Source: Methanohalophilus sp. | GTDB taxonomy: Archaea; Halobacteriota; Methanosarcinia; Methanosarcinales; Methanosarcinaceae | Length of the DNA stretch: 64,000 nucleotides | NCBI RefSeq assembly: GCF_030156785.1 | Contig: NZ_JASGLW010000006.1 | Coordinates: forward strand, 51,650 to 115,649 | Direction: 5' to 3' | Shown: positions 19,501-27,956 of the stretch, piece after piece | Numbering within the stretch: position 1 is the first letter of the stretch | Layout of the letters: each line of letters opens with the position of its first letter | Made by a program: the position numbers and the translations under genes | The notes under the pieces: generated by a model | Told to the model about the DNA's origin: nothing | Database searches by the model: none | Seen by the model: the letters and a program-made list of their open reading frames with translations, nothing else

Positions 19501-19836
19501 TTACACATCATTAGCAATAATTTTATTCGCATACTCTGAAGCCACAGGAAGCCTTACTAAATTCCCGGTATAGGTCATGTATATCAGATATCCCCACAAT
19601 ACTATACTGACCAAACCTATCAGGGAAGATATCACTCCTCCTAGAACCGGGACCATTGACACTATGATGTTCAGTATGGAAAGACCACCAAAGACAACGA
19701 TCGACTGTGCTGCATTGAATCTCACAGATTTGTTCTCTTTCTCGATTAAAAGAAAAATAATGCCGGTAATAAAACCCAGGAGATAGGTCAAAACACCAGC
19801 GATATTTTCCTCAAGCCCAATACGTGTTTCACTCAT
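19501..19836 (-). CDS. DUF4870-type small membrane protein
   Basis: A 111-residue protein with three or four hydrophobic helices (LTYLLGFITGIIFLLIE, FNAAQSIVVFGGLSILNIIV, LGGVISSLIGLVSIVLWGYLIYM). The motif VRFNAAQSIVV and the overall layout fit DUF4870 (COG3296-like). Function is unknown. Its start lies one base beyond the stop of the upstream lipoprotein gene, so the two form an operon on the minus strand. Confidence 0.8.
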   Translation of the reverse strand: MSETRIGLEENIAGVLTYLLGFITGIIFLLIEKENKSVRFNAAQSIVVFGGLSILNIIVSMVPVLGGVISSLIGLVSIVLWGYLIYMTYTGNLVRLPVASEYANKIIANDV

Positions 19837-19837
19837 T

Positions 19838-20638
19838 TTAAGCTGTCCTTGTTTCCACGTAGATTATAATTTCATCCATATCATCATAATCCGAACTGGG
19901 TTGCGTACCAATTTCTAAAGTTTTACTGTCTTTGGTGGCTGTCACATATATCCTGACATCCCCTTTTTCAGTTAACATTTGGGATTGAATATTTTCCCAT
20001 CCCTGTGCTTCCAGTTCATTTTCGTAGAAATTTTTGACATCTTCGGGATTATCAGAGGTTAAATAATGCACTTTTTCCTGAGTAACATCTGAACCTGCTG
20101 TGAGTGAAGTGCCTGTCCTTACAGAGTCGGGATACCTGGGTGCATCTGCAAAGTCCTGGCCATCTACATCCGTGGTAGGGGGAGCATCAGGTTCTTCTTC
20201 AGCAACCTGGGAACTTGTCTCATCATTGTTCATGTCGGCGACGTTAACTCCTTTTCTTGGACCGGTAATTACTGTAGCAGTCGTGATATTACCATTAACA
20301 GCTGTATTTATGCCCATAATTCTATCGTCTTTTTCAAGAGCAACTCCTACTTTATATCCTGCAAAATCTCCTTCCCAGTCAGCTATAACTTCCCAGCCTT
20401 CACTTTCTGCCGTTTGTTGCAGGTCATTTAAAACCTGAGAAGAATCCTGTGTCTCTATTTCATACTGGGTCAATGAAATGTTATCTCCCAGATTAATACT
20501 TCTAGTTTCTTCATATTCAGAGGGTATATCATCAACACCCGGGTCTCCGCTTGAACAACCACTTAATGCTATTCCCCCAATTATCATCAGAAGAACAAAT
20601 AGGTACATTTTGTTCGATGCCATTTTCTTACACCCCAT
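19838..20638 (-). CDS. predicted lipoprotein of unknown family
   Basis: The protein starts with MASNKMYLFVLLMIIGGIALSGCSS, a signal peptide with a lipobox (LSGC). Translation may begin at ATG 20623 (MASNK) rather than 20638. After a Ser/Thr/Asp-rich linker (about 135-160), a C-terminal part resembles the repeated fold of the N-terminal part: both have a DVKNFYENELEAQGWE or SQVLNDLQQTAESEGWE segment. It is likely anchored on the outer face of the membrane. I do not recognise a named family. It is followed by the DUF4870 gene. Confidence 0.72.
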   Translation of the reverse strand: MGCKKMASNKMYLFVLLMIIGGIALSGCSSGDPGVDDIPSEYEETRSINLGDNISLTQYEIETQDSSQVLNDLQQTAESEGWEVIADWEGDFAGYKVGVALEKDDRIMGINTAVNGNITTATVITGPRKGVNVADMNNDETSSQVAEEEPDAPPTTDVDGQDFADAPRYPDSVRTGTSLTAGSDVTQEKVHYLTSDNPEDVKNFYENELEAQGWENIQSQMLTEKGDVRIYVTATKDSKTLEIGTQPSSDYDDMDEIIIYVETRTA

Positions 20639-20790
20639 TTTATAAATTCATCTTTTGGGTTTTGGCTGTAAATGTTGTGGAAATAATGGAGGGCTGAGGT
20701 GGAATGTACATTGAACACAAAAAAAACGGTATTTCAGGTATATCCTGGAATATCAGGGGTTCTTGTCAGCCGGCTGGACCAATGTTAATT

Positions 20791-20824
20791 GACATTCAAG
20801 TCCCTTTCATTAGGGTGTAGTTGA
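20791..20824 (+). repeat. IS605-type end hairpin, solitary copy 2
   Basis: The sequence gacattcaagtccctttcat followed by tagggtgtagttga matches the RE hairpin of the TnpB remnant in its outer parts (gacattcaag and gtagttga). No transposase is nearby. It lies downstream (3') of the DUF2283 gene and is in the same orientation as the copy at 22655. Confidence 0.6.
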
Positions 20825-20890
20825 TTCTTTGTGAGATATCACAGCAGTAACTTAGCATGATACAAAAATATCCGCACATCTGAACGGATT

Positions 20891-21292
20891 TCAGGCAGCC
20901 ACAGCCATCGTGCCAGAACTTGTAGATGGCAACTTCATCTCATTTGCCCCGGTAATCGATAATTTTAATGGCAATTCGTGATTTCGTTTAGAAACTTCCA
21001 GTAATAGTTTAATATTGATAGATTCTTCTGAAACCTTGATATCTGCCTTGATCTGCTTAAGATTCTTCATGTCATATTTGGAAATTCCAAATCTTTTGGC
21101 TGCATCAAGTATTTCAATCCCGACAATCGAATTGTCCATTCCAACATCCAATAAAACACCATCAATTTCTATAGAGGACTTGTATTGGACTCCTTTTGAA
21201 AATACAAAAAAACTATCGTTGAGTGAGTCATAATCCCAGTAGTCGCTCTTACTATTGATATTAATCACTTTTTGTGGCATAAATCCTCGCAA
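20891..21292 (-). CDS. DUF2283 domain protein
   Basis: A 133-residue protein with the DUF2283 pattern: SDYWDYDSLNDSFFVF near the N-terminus, SIEIDGVLLDVGMDNSIVGIEILDAAKRFGI at about 40-70, then a beta-rich C-terminus. Function is not known. It follows the DUF1828 gene on the same strand after 67 bp and lies inside the hairpin-bounded block. Confidence 0.75.
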   Translation of the reverse strand: MRGFMPQKVININSKSDYWDYDSLNDSFFVFSKGVQYKSSIEIDGVLLDVGMDNSIVGIEILDAAKRFGISKYDMKNLKQIKADIKVSEESINIKLLLEVSKRNHELPLKLSITGANEMKLPSTSSGTMAVAA

Positions 21293-21359
21293 TTATTTGC
21301 TGGCTTCCACATCATATAGATGCTGCCTGTCAGGACAGTACATATCTATACAAATTTAG

Positions 21360-22136
21360 TTAGCATAAGGCCATTTTTTTGGTATACTCAGGCATTAGCT
21401 CTTTTGCGGATGTCAATGTTGAAAATTGCTTATCGACCCAATCCATGGATTGAGCTAAAACCTTTGGGCTAATGTTTTTACTTTCCTCAAAAACACCTAT
21501 CGAATTAAATGTGTATCCCCATTCTTTGAATGCCAAACATGTTATGATAGCGTCTTTGCACCTGTAATCGCCTGTAAGTGCGAAAATCAATAGTGGCCGG
21601 TCTAAATCGACATAACAATCGACAACATAGTTGCCGTCTGGATCATGCTTTGGCTCACTGTAACTAAAAGTACATTTGTCTCCAAAGATCTGTTTCATAT
21701 ACCCTTTAAAATCTTCCTTGAATAAAGATGATATGTGCTGTTTTCTGATAAACGATAGATCCGTTATTTTTGTAAGTCCTTGTATGAAACTAAAAAGAGA
21801 ATCCCCGTATTGTTCATTTTCCACTCTAATAATCAGTTCGCCATTTCGGTCTTCTATATTGTGTGTTTCCAGTATATTATTGAAAAATGAACGTCTTTTT
21901 CCTTTTGTAGAGGGGATATCGAGATCATAATATGATAAATGCATTAAAGTATGACCTTCATCTGTAAAGTGCCAACCGTCTTCATCTTTCTTTAGAACTA
22001 TTACAAAAGAATCGCCATCATCAAATCCAAACGGAGTATCTACTACGTATCGTTCTTTTCCTTCCTGGAAAATCTCTAATTCTTGGCACACGGATTCCTG
22101 CAGATTCTTTATAATATCCTTTTCCATGTTTGACAC
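21360..22136 (-). CDS. DUF1828/DUF1829 domain protein
   Basis: A 258-residue cytoplasmic protein. The N-terminal part (VDTPFGFDDGDSFVIVLKKDEDGWHFTDEGHTLMHLSYYD, about 28-68) has the DUF1828 signature. The C-terminal part has the DUF1829-type strand-rich pattern (VVDCYVDLDRPLLIFALTGDYRCKDAIITCLAFKEWG). These domains often neighbour small partner proteins and have been linked to defence-like loci, but the activity is unknown. The stop of the gene upstream (DUF6978-like, 22143) is 6 bp before this start, so the two are co-transcribed. Confidence 0.78.
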   Translation of the reverse strand: MSNMEKDIIKNLQESVCQELEIFQEGKERYVVDTPFGFDDGDSFVIVLKKDEDGWHFTDEGHTLMHLSYYDLDIPSTKGKRRSFFNNILETHNIEDRNGELIIRVENEQYGDSLFSFIQGLTKITDLSFIRKQHISSLFKEDFKGYMKQIFGDKCTFSYSEPKHDPDGNYVVDCYVDLDRPLLIFALTGDYRCKDAIITCLAFKEWGYTFNSIGVFEESKNISPKVLAQSMDWVDKQFSTLTSAKELMPEYTKKMALC

Positions 22137-22142
22137 TCCGTT

Positions 22143-22610
22143 TCAATAATCATATATTGTTTTTCCTTCTATTTTTATGTTGCAATCACCCAACATGACA
22201 CTTAGTGCGTCATGCCAATTAGAATATGTGAATGCTTCTTCCGTATATCCATCAATATTATATCCCCTCAATTGATAGCGTTCTGTTGCTTTGTGTATAT
22301 GATATCCACGAATTTTTTCCTTTTCAATTTTATTTTTGTGAGTATGGTTTTTACCGTTGTATCGTCTCAAAATATACCAATATTTGCTTTGTGGTTCTTG
22401 ATACATCAGAATTACTGAGAAGTCAAATGGGTTGTTATCATTAACACGGATGCGGACTTGGAACCTATTTCCATTAGAAGACGTTAATGGTAAATCATAT
22501 TCCTTGTACTGCCTGCCTTTTTTCAATATTGGTCGAATATCTTTTACAGCCAACGCCGAAACTGGTTTTGTTTCACCAATCAGAGATTGTATTTCATGAT
22601 CATTTAACAT
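22143..22610 (-). CDS. hypothetical protein, DUF6978-like partner of DUF1828
   Basis: A 155-residue protein: ETKPVSALAVKDIRPILKKGRQYKEYDLPLTSSNGNRF, FSVILMYQEPQSKYWYILRRYNGKNHTHKNKIE, then HIHKATERYQLRGY and a C-terminal GDCNIKIEGKTIYDY. The strand pattern with conserved HTHKN and HIHKATERY resembles the DUF6978 family, which I recall beside DUF1828. The assignment is tentative and no activity can be named. It is the first gene of a tight pair with the DUF1828 gene. Confidence 0.6.
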   Translation of the reverse strand: MLNDHEIQSLIGETKPVSALAVKDIRPILKKGRQYKEYDLPLTSSNGNRFQVRIRVNDNNPFDFSVILMYQEPQSKYWYILRRYNGKNHTHKNKIEKEKIRGYHIHKATERYQLRGYNIDGYTEEAFTYSNWHDALSVMLGDCNIKIEGKTIYDY

Positions 22611-22654
22611 TATCCCGCATCCTCAAGTGATGATCTCCTGACTTGTATCAGATT

Positions 22655-22690
22655 CTTTCAAGCCCCTTCCTTTAGGGTGTAGTTGACTTG
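22655..22690 (+). repeat. IS605-type end hairpin, solitary copy 3
   Basis: The sequence tctttcaagccccttccttt then agggtgtagttgactt is a variant of the same hairpin. It sits 45 bp upstream of the DUF6978-like start and points the same way as copy 2 at 20791, so the two bracket the DUF2283/DUF1828/DUF6978-like genes. Confidence 0.6.
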
Positions 22691-23147
22691 CAGCCAAATT
22701 AAGCATTATGGGTAAATTTGTTCACACTTTATTTATATTACGTGAATGAAAATTGACATGATATATGTCCCTGTGCAATTATGGAGGCGCTTATCTGCTG
22801 CTTTCTGGATTTCCACCTCGGTGTTTTTCTCAATCAATCTGCCCTGGCAGAAACTGCAACTGTCCGGTAACATATTGATTCATATCTTCTGGATTGCCCA
22901 AATAGTCTTTGTCTGGAAGGAAATTTCTGGCAAATCTGATAAGGATTGATTTTATATATTATTGTCTGCACAATAATTGTTATGACAATAAAAAGTGAGT
23001 TCATCAACAGGCAGCCAGAACCAGCTGGTAGATATAGATGCCTGCAATCCCTGATTGATAAATCCGGGCTTGTCTTCCATATACGATAAATTCCTACTAT
23101 TTTATCGAATACAGTCGACAAAATGTGTAGACATAATCTGTATCATT

Positions 23148-23340
23148 TCACCCTACTGTACCATCGCACAGCACCCACCATACAGATCACAATCCCGAAT
23201 ACCTCCGATATAAAAACCATCGATATGACCGGGAAACCCCATCCCGGAAACGGCCAGAGCAGTATCTCAGGAGTCTGCCTACAAAAACCGACCCGGTGTT
23301 TTATCGATCAGGTCGGGCAGCAGCGTTGCGATCACCCCAA
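23148..23340 (-). pseudogene. remnant of a membrane-bound metal-dependent hydrolase (YdjM/DUF457-like)
   Basis: The minus strand reads GVIATLLPDLIDKTPGRF, then, after a frame change and apparent deletion, PEILLWPFPGWGFPVISMVF and ISEVFGIVICMVGAVRWYS to a TGA at 23148. The LLPDLIDK motif and the late aromatic helix are features of the YdjM/DUF457 family. No intact copy is present. The remaining parts of the 787-bp gap (22611-23397) hold the solitary hairpin at 22655 and otherwise nothing I can name. Confidence 0.45.
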
Positions 23341-23418
23341 ATTATCATTTAAAGACCAAAACCTAATATCAATTGGACACATCAGATCTAACAGAAAATG
23401 TTACCAGAGGATACTGAA

Positions 23419-24279
23419 ATGGATGTGAAAAAGGCCGTGATACCGGTGGCGGGGCTGGGGACCCGTTTCCTGCCGGTTACAAAATCAATGCCCAAAGAGA
23501 TGCTGCCGATAATTGACACTCCCGTGATCCATTATGTGGTGCAGGAAGCCATTGAATCCGGGATAGATGACATCATATTTGTAACCGGGCGCAACAAGCG
23601 GGCGATTGAGGATTATTTTGACGGCTGTCCTGAACTGGAGATGCATCTGCAGGCCCGGGGCAAGTATGATATGCTGGAAATGGTTCAGGAGATCTCTTCC
23701 ATGGTGGATATCCACTACATCCGCCAGAAAGAGCCCAATGGACTGGGGGATGCCATAATGACCGCTCGCAAACATGTCAGCGGGGATCCTTTCGCAGTGC
23801 TGCTGGGCGATGATATCATTGTCAATGAAAAACCCTGCACACGTCAGTTGATCGATGTCTTCCAGAAATATGGTCGCTCCACGATCGCGGTGGAGGAAGT
23901 GCCACAGGATAAGGTCAGCAGTTACGGGATAATAAGCGGCAGTCCTGTGGATGACCACCTGTATGCCCTGGATGATATCGTGGAAAAACCCTCTGTGAGG
24001 GAGGCTCCCTCCAATATCGGTGCCATCGGGCGCTACGTTTTCACTCCGGAGATCTTCGATTGCATAGAGCAGACTTCCAAAGGCGTGGATGGCGAGCTCC
24101 AGCTGACCGACGGGATCCGGTTGCTCAATGATTCACAGAAGGTTTATGCGCACCAGTTCACCGGCCAGCGTTATGATTCCGGCAATAAGGTGGAGTATGT
24201 GAAGGCTGTCCTGGATTTTGCCCTGAAGGATGAAGGGATGAGGGACGAGATTCTGGGGCATATGGAGAAGCTGGGCTGA
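23419..24279 (+). CDS. galU: UTP-glucose-1-phosphate uridylyltransferase
   Basis: Makes UDP-glucose from UTP and glucose-1-phosphate for glycan synthesis. From ATG 23419 (MDVKKAVIPVAGLGTRFLPVTKSMPKEML) the nucleotide loop GLGTRFLPVTKSMPKEMLPI is complete, followed by DDIIFVTGRNKRAIEDYFD, LGDDIIVN (metal-binding Asp), VEEVPQDKVSSYGII and VEKPS. 286 residues, a full-length member. A GAGG motif 12 bp upstream favours 23419 over the in-frame ATG 23398. It has a close paralogue at 38239. It stands alone among remnants. Confidence 0.93.
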   Translation: MDVKKAVIPVAGLGTRFLPVTKSMPKEMLPIIDTPVIHYVVQEAIESGIDDIIFVTGRNKRAIEDYFDGCPELEMHLQARGKYDMLEMVQEISSMVDIHYIRQKEPNGLGDAIMTARKHVSGDPFAVLLGDDIIVNEKPCTRQLIDVFQKYGRSTIAVEEVPQDKVSSYGIISGSPVDDHLYALDDIVEKPSVREAPSNIGAIGRYVFTPEIFDCIEQTSKGVDGELQLTDGIRLLNDSQKVYAHQFTGQRYDSGNKVEYVKAVLDFALKDEGMRDEILGHMEKLG

Positions 24280-24335
24280 AGCGGTTACTGATTTTATGGG
24301 GATATGTTCTCCCGCAGCAAATCAGGACCTTTTTG

Positions 24336-24967
24336 CTAAAAATCTCTTTTTCTCATTCCCTTTTTTGAAATCAACAGATCGGTTTCGGCAAGAAGTAGCA
24401 ATCCAATGCAGACAATTGTGGATAATCAGGGGATACTGCCCACCAAATCCATCAGTTGAGATGTGTTTGGACAATATGCTCGCATATGCCCACACAATAA
24501 CAAGGCCATAGGCAACATCCCTGTTTTTCAGCATTGTCACGGCTCCTATAAGAAAGCCAAGAATAATCACAATAGATGCCCATATGGGTTCAGGTAAACC
24601 AAACCCCCTGCCAGTTCAAACTGACAAGAAGAACAGTGGCGCTGGCAACGGAGGAAATTGAGAAGAGAATTCCTATTTTATTTAGTAATTTACCTCTGGC
24701 AGTATCCGTATTGTCCTGAAATACTCCAAGCTGATATAGTGTATATCCTGCCAGCAGCAGGTAGATGAGTCCCCTGATTGCAAAGGTCCAGCCTGTCGGG
24801 GAAAAGAAGTTTGGATAGAAATCCGATATCTGGCCGGTAGTTAGTCCATTGATAGGGAGCGCATTGGCAATGACCATTGCCAAAAAGGTTACTGTGGTGA
24901 TTATTTTGATCATCAATGTTGGCTGGTTTTGTTCTATATATCCCTTACCTTTGAAATATTTCTGCAA
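24336..24967 (-). pseudogene. TspO/MBR-like membrane protein, frameshifted
   Basis: The first frame (24590-24967) has a membrane protein with IANALPINGLTTGQISDFYPNFFSPTGWTFAIRGLIYLLLAGYTLYQLG, which resembles TspO-like tryptophan-rich proteins. The frame fails at a G5 run (ggcagggggtttgg, minus strand), and the second frame continues with PEPIWASIVIILGFLIGAVTMLKNRDVAYGLVIVWAYASI. Near the end a further shift is needed to recover CIGLLLLAETDLL. The stop would be near 24336. At least two lesions make this a pseudogene or a damaged read. Confidence 0.65.
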
Positions 24968-25007
24968 ACTAATTGATGTAATTCAAGAGAGATATTTGTA
25001 TCGCTGC

Positions 25008-26135
25008 TTATACTTTCTTCCTTTCAATAGCCTGCCAGACGTGGACTCCCTTGGACATATAGACAAGACTTACCAGCAGGTAGATCTGGTGCCAGATAAA
25101 TGAAGATACAAGATTGGATTTCCATTGCCCTGAGAGCAGTGCCAGGCCAAAAAGAACCCATACTCCGATGCCCCAGAAAATATTGATCCCACCCAGTACC
25201 ACCGACCAGAGTATCACTGCCAGGAAGAATGAGGCAGGTGCTATGAAGAACATAATAAATCTCAGGGGCAGCACGAACATTCCGAATTTTCCGTATTTTG
25301 GTGATATCAGACCGAGATTGTGCAGAGTGGCTTCCTGCAATCGTGCCGAACGCCTGAGTTTCTGGCGGCGCTGCTGGCTCATGTCATTAGTGATATATTC
25401 AGAGAACCGGGCAGAGGATTCGTAAAGACAGTGGTAGCCATTGCGGATGATGCGCAACGCCATGCCTGCATCGGATGCTCCTTTTGTTTCGGGGATCGGA
25501 GAAAATGCTTTTTTCCTCAGCACAATGAGAGGTCCGTTGAAACAGTAGGTGGAATGCAGGCCGCTTTCCCAGGAACACATCCTGCCGTAGACATCCCTGT
25601 AAGCCTTCTCGGAATGGGTAGTAAAGGAATCCCTGTGAGCGATGGGTTCCAGTTCCCCGCAGACCGCTCCGATCTTCTCATCGCTGAGCAGCCGGCCCAG
25701 GGCGTGGTTTACCGCATCAGGCTCAAAGGTGACATCTGCATCCGTTGTCACCACAAAATCGGTAGTTGCCTCTCCTACTCCCATGTTCACCGAGGCATTG
25801 GTACCGCTACGTTTTTCCTTCACGATCACTTCGCCGGATAGGTCATACTTTTTAAAAGCCTCTGCAGCCAGCCCTACCGTATTGTCTGTGGACTGGTCAT
25901 CCACTACAATCACATGAATATTTTCTGCAGGATAATCCATTTCCACAAGGTTTTTGATGCGGTGTTCGATGACCTCGCTTTCATTGTAGGTGGGAATTAC
26001 CACTGTGATCGGAGGTTGGGAATTAGGCGTGTGGATTTTTGAGTTGGGGGATCTAAGGATGGCCAGGATGTAAATAAGATATGTAATAACCGGGATGGCG
26101 GTGAATATTATTGCTGCGATGAGTAGGGAGTTCAT
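25008..26135 (-). CDS. membrane-associated GT2 glycosyltransferase
   Basis: A 375-residue family 2 glycosyltransferase. It starts with a hydrophobic helix (LLIAAIIFTAIPVITYLIYILAI), followed by a GT-A domain: VIPTYNESEVIEHRIKNLV, VIVVDDQSTDNTVG, VVTTDADVTFEPDAV (the DxD metal site) and an SQQRRQKLRRSARLQEATL loop, which resembles the QxxRW region. Two or three C-terminal helices (FGMFVLPLRFIMFFIAPASFFL, VLGGINIFWGIGVWVLFGLALL) hold it in the membrane. It probably builds or exports a glycan. An isolated minus-strand gene beside remnants. Confidence 0.87.
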   Translation of the reverse strand: MNSLLIAAIIFTAIPVITYLIYILAILRSPNSKIHTPNSQPPITVVIPTYNESEVIEHRIKNLVEMDYPAENIHVIVVDDQSTDNTVGLAAEAFKKYDLSGEVIVKEKRSGTNASVNMGVGEATTDFVVTTDADVTFEPDAVNHALGRLLSDEKIGAVCGELEPIAHRDSFTTHSEKAYRDVYGRMCSWESGLHSTYCFNGPLIVLRKKAFSPIPETKGASDAGMALRIIRNGYHCLYESSARFSEYITNDMSQQRRQKLRRSARLQEATLHNLGLISPKYGKFGMFVLPLRFIMFFIAPASFFLAVILWSVVLGGINIFWGIGVWVLFGLALLSGQWKSNLVSSFIWHQIYLLVSLVYMSKGVHVWQAIERKKV

Positions 26136-26236
26136 TGGTCTGGATTTGGGTGTGAATGGGATATAATTGTTTGGGATGTTATGTATATATTCAACTTTTA
26201 GAGCAGGAGTATCCTTCCGTAATGTGTGTGGACATA

Positions 26237-26427
26237 GCGTGATCTTTGCAGGGCACAGGCAGTATTATTCTCTGTATCCCGGGCAGTTGCAGGAGTTGTC
26301 CGGACAGACTCATTCTGTTATCGTGGATGGCAGGAATGTGGGGGAGCCGGATGCTTTCATTGATGCAGGGTTTGTGTATAAGGGGATTGGCAGAGGGGAT
26401 AAGAACGGGCATAAGATGTTTGAGTAA
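26237..26427 (+). pseudogene. wecC: C-terminal fragment of UDP-ManNAc dehydrogenase (copy 1)
   Basis: The codons read VIFAGHRQYYSLYPGQLQEL, SGQTHSVIVDGRNVGEPDAF and GFVYKGIGRGDKNGHK, to TAA. This is the C-terminal end of WecC/UglD-type nucleotide-sugar dehydrogenases. It retains the last 60 or so residues, including the IVDGRN motif. The upstream codons (from 26167) are unrelated. The same piece, about 90 percent identical by eye, recurs at 27507-27796. Confidence 0.75.
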
Positions 26428-26519
26428 ATACAGATCGATACATATCTATACTTTATAGGGACAAGTATAATTATGAATAGATAAAGAATAATCTATGATA
26501 AAAGAACAGAGGAAGAAAA

Positions 26520-26780
26520 ATGAGTGCACTTGCATTGGAAATACCTGATGATGTTGTAGATGCGATTCATTTGCCCCCGGAGGATTTGGATCGGGAACTG
26601 CACAAAGAACTTTCTTTGGCATTGTATCAACGTGGTATACTTTCATCCGGTAAAGCCTGTGCTCTTGCCGGGATGACTCGATGGGAGTTCGAGGAACTTT
26701 TGGGGCGACATGGAATTTCCCGTCACTATACTGAACAAAATTTGGATGAAGATCTTGATTATGTCCGAAGCCATCAGTGA
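26520..26780 (+). CDS. UPF0175 family small protein
   Basis: An 86-residue protein with the UPF0175 layout: IPDDVVDAIHLPPEDLDRELHKELSLALYQRGILSSGKACALAGMTRWEFEELLGRHGI. The family is a helix-turn-helix-like antitoxin-type protein, often paired with a PIN-domain partner downstream. Here the downstream position is occupied by the end of the IS605-type element, so the usual partner is missing. It has a good ribosome binding site (cagaggaag). Transcription may be orphaned. Confidence 0.75.
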   Translation: MSALALEIPDDVVDAIHLPPEDLDRELHKELSLALYQRGILSSGKACALAGMTRWEFEELLGRHGISRHYTEQNLDEDLDYVRSHQ

Positions 26781-26790
26781 TTCCTCCACT

Positions 26791-26834
26791 GTCAACTACC
26801 CCTCCCTTACGACAAGGGGCTTGAATGTCAATTA
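26791..26834 (-). repeat. IS605-type right-end hairpin of the TnpB element
   Basis: Read on the minus strand, tgacattcaagccccttgtc then gtaagggaggggtagttgac forms a stem (CCCCTT with AAGGGG) directly behind the TnpB stop. Related solitary hairpins stand at 19339, 20791 and 22655. It should mark the right end of the element. Confidence 0.6.
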
Positions 26835-26950
26835 AGCATTCGTCTGGGTGGCTGACAAGCACCCCTGAAATTCCAGGATATACCTAGAATCCCGTGTTTT
26901 GTGTTCAATATTGATTGCACCGATTAGGTCTGCATTGTTTTCATAACCAC
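26791..26950 (-). ncRNA. candidate TnpB omega-RNA
   Basis: TnpB guides are processed from the 3' end of the tnpB transcript through the right-end hairpin. By that rule this span is the scaffold and the guide would begin at 26790 reading to lower coordinates, which is the end of the UPF0175 gene. No direct sequence evidence for transcription exists; the proposal follows only from the known arrangement. Confidence 0.35.
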
Positions 26951-27507
26951 ATTTTTCACATCTGAAAGATAATCTATTACGATTATTCTTAGAAATGTGG
27001 TTACACCGAATACAGGTTTGAGAGGTATACGATGGGTCAACATAATGTGTGATTATACCTGCTTCTCTTGCTTTGTATTCAATGAACGTTTGCAATTGGC
27101 GAAAGGCCCAACTACTGTGGTCATACCTTCTCTTTTTGGGAGTTTTGTAAAGAGTTGAGTCACGTATCCCCTTTAAATCTTCCAGACCTATTACAGATAC
27201 ACCTTTTTCAACTGCGAATTTCACAATTTCTTTTGAGATTGTGTGGTTTACATCTCGCATAAGACGTTTCTCTTTACCTGAAATGTATTTCAACATTCGT
27301 TTTGCAGATAAAGTTCCCTTCGATTGCAAACGCTTTCTCATTGACTTGTACTGGTTGCGAAGATTCTTAATTTCACCACCAGCAAAAAAACTACATTTTT
27401 TGTCTGTAGTAGAAGCAACAGCAAGATAGTTCATACCTACATCTATACCCATGAATGTAGAAGCATCTGTTATGTCTTTGTCAGGAACTTCTTTTTCAAG
27501 AGATAAT
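26832..27507 (-). pseudogene. tnpB: IS605-family TnpB, N-terminally truncated
   Basis: The remnant (about 220 codons) starts inside the protein at EVPDKDITDASTFMGIDVG. The RuvC parts are intact: GIDVGMNYLAVAS (Asp), SVIGLEDLKGI (Glu) and the zinc-finger CIRCNHISKNNRNRL / FRCEKCGYENNADLIGAINI with the third Asp. The N-terminal WED/REC part (150 or so residues) is missing, so nuclease activity is unlikely. The break at 27507 abuts a wecC fragment, so the left end and any tnpA have been removed. No partner transposase is visible. Confidence 0.8.
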
Positions 27508-27796
27508 TAATGCAGCCATACCGGATCGACCTTTCCTCAATGGTTCAAATGACGTCCGGAATACGCCGGCTGAGCCCGATAATGATCTATTGATTGATGC
27601 AGGTGCAGAAGTCAAAGTACACGATCCGCATGTCCTGCAGTATTCGGGTGTGGATGCAGTGATGATCTTTGCAGGCCACAAACAGTATTATTCTCTGGAG
27701 CCTCAGCAGTTGCAGGAGTTGTCCGGACAGACTCATCCTGTTATCGTGGATGGCAGGAATGTGGTGGAGCCGGATGCTTTCTTTGCTGCAGGATAA
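27507..27796 (+). pseudogene. wecC: C-terminal fragment of UDP-ManNAc dehydrogenase (copy 2)
   Basis: The frame reads DRPFLNGSNDVRNTPAEP, DAGAEVKVHDPHVLQYSGVDAVMIFAGHKQYYSLEP and HPVIVDGRNVVEPDAFFAAG to TAA. It keeps about 95 residues of WecC, longer at the front than copy 1 (26237). Compared with copy 1 it has lost 28 bp just before the stop (the segment that encodes FVYKGIGRG). It begins exactly where the TnpB remnant ends. Together with the decayed wecB at 30261 this records a former UDP-ManNAc/ManNAcA locus. Confidence 0.75.
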
Positions 27797-27956
27797 GAAC
27801 GGTATGAATGAAATATCAATGGCTACATTAATATATTAAGACAAATTAATATAATATACAGACGGGTAGGATTAAAAACGGATCCAGTTTCGTATCGTAC
27901 CACCACCACCATACCACTGTCTGTTTTTGTCCAATATCCTGCCCGCTACCTACTTA

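Noticed and set aside
22746..22949. A 67-codon plus-strand frame that looks like a small membrane protein
   Set aside because: There is no ribosome binding site, and the opposite strand has equally protein-like pieces (RNFLPDKDYLGNPEDMNQY). I could not assign either and did not list it as a gene.
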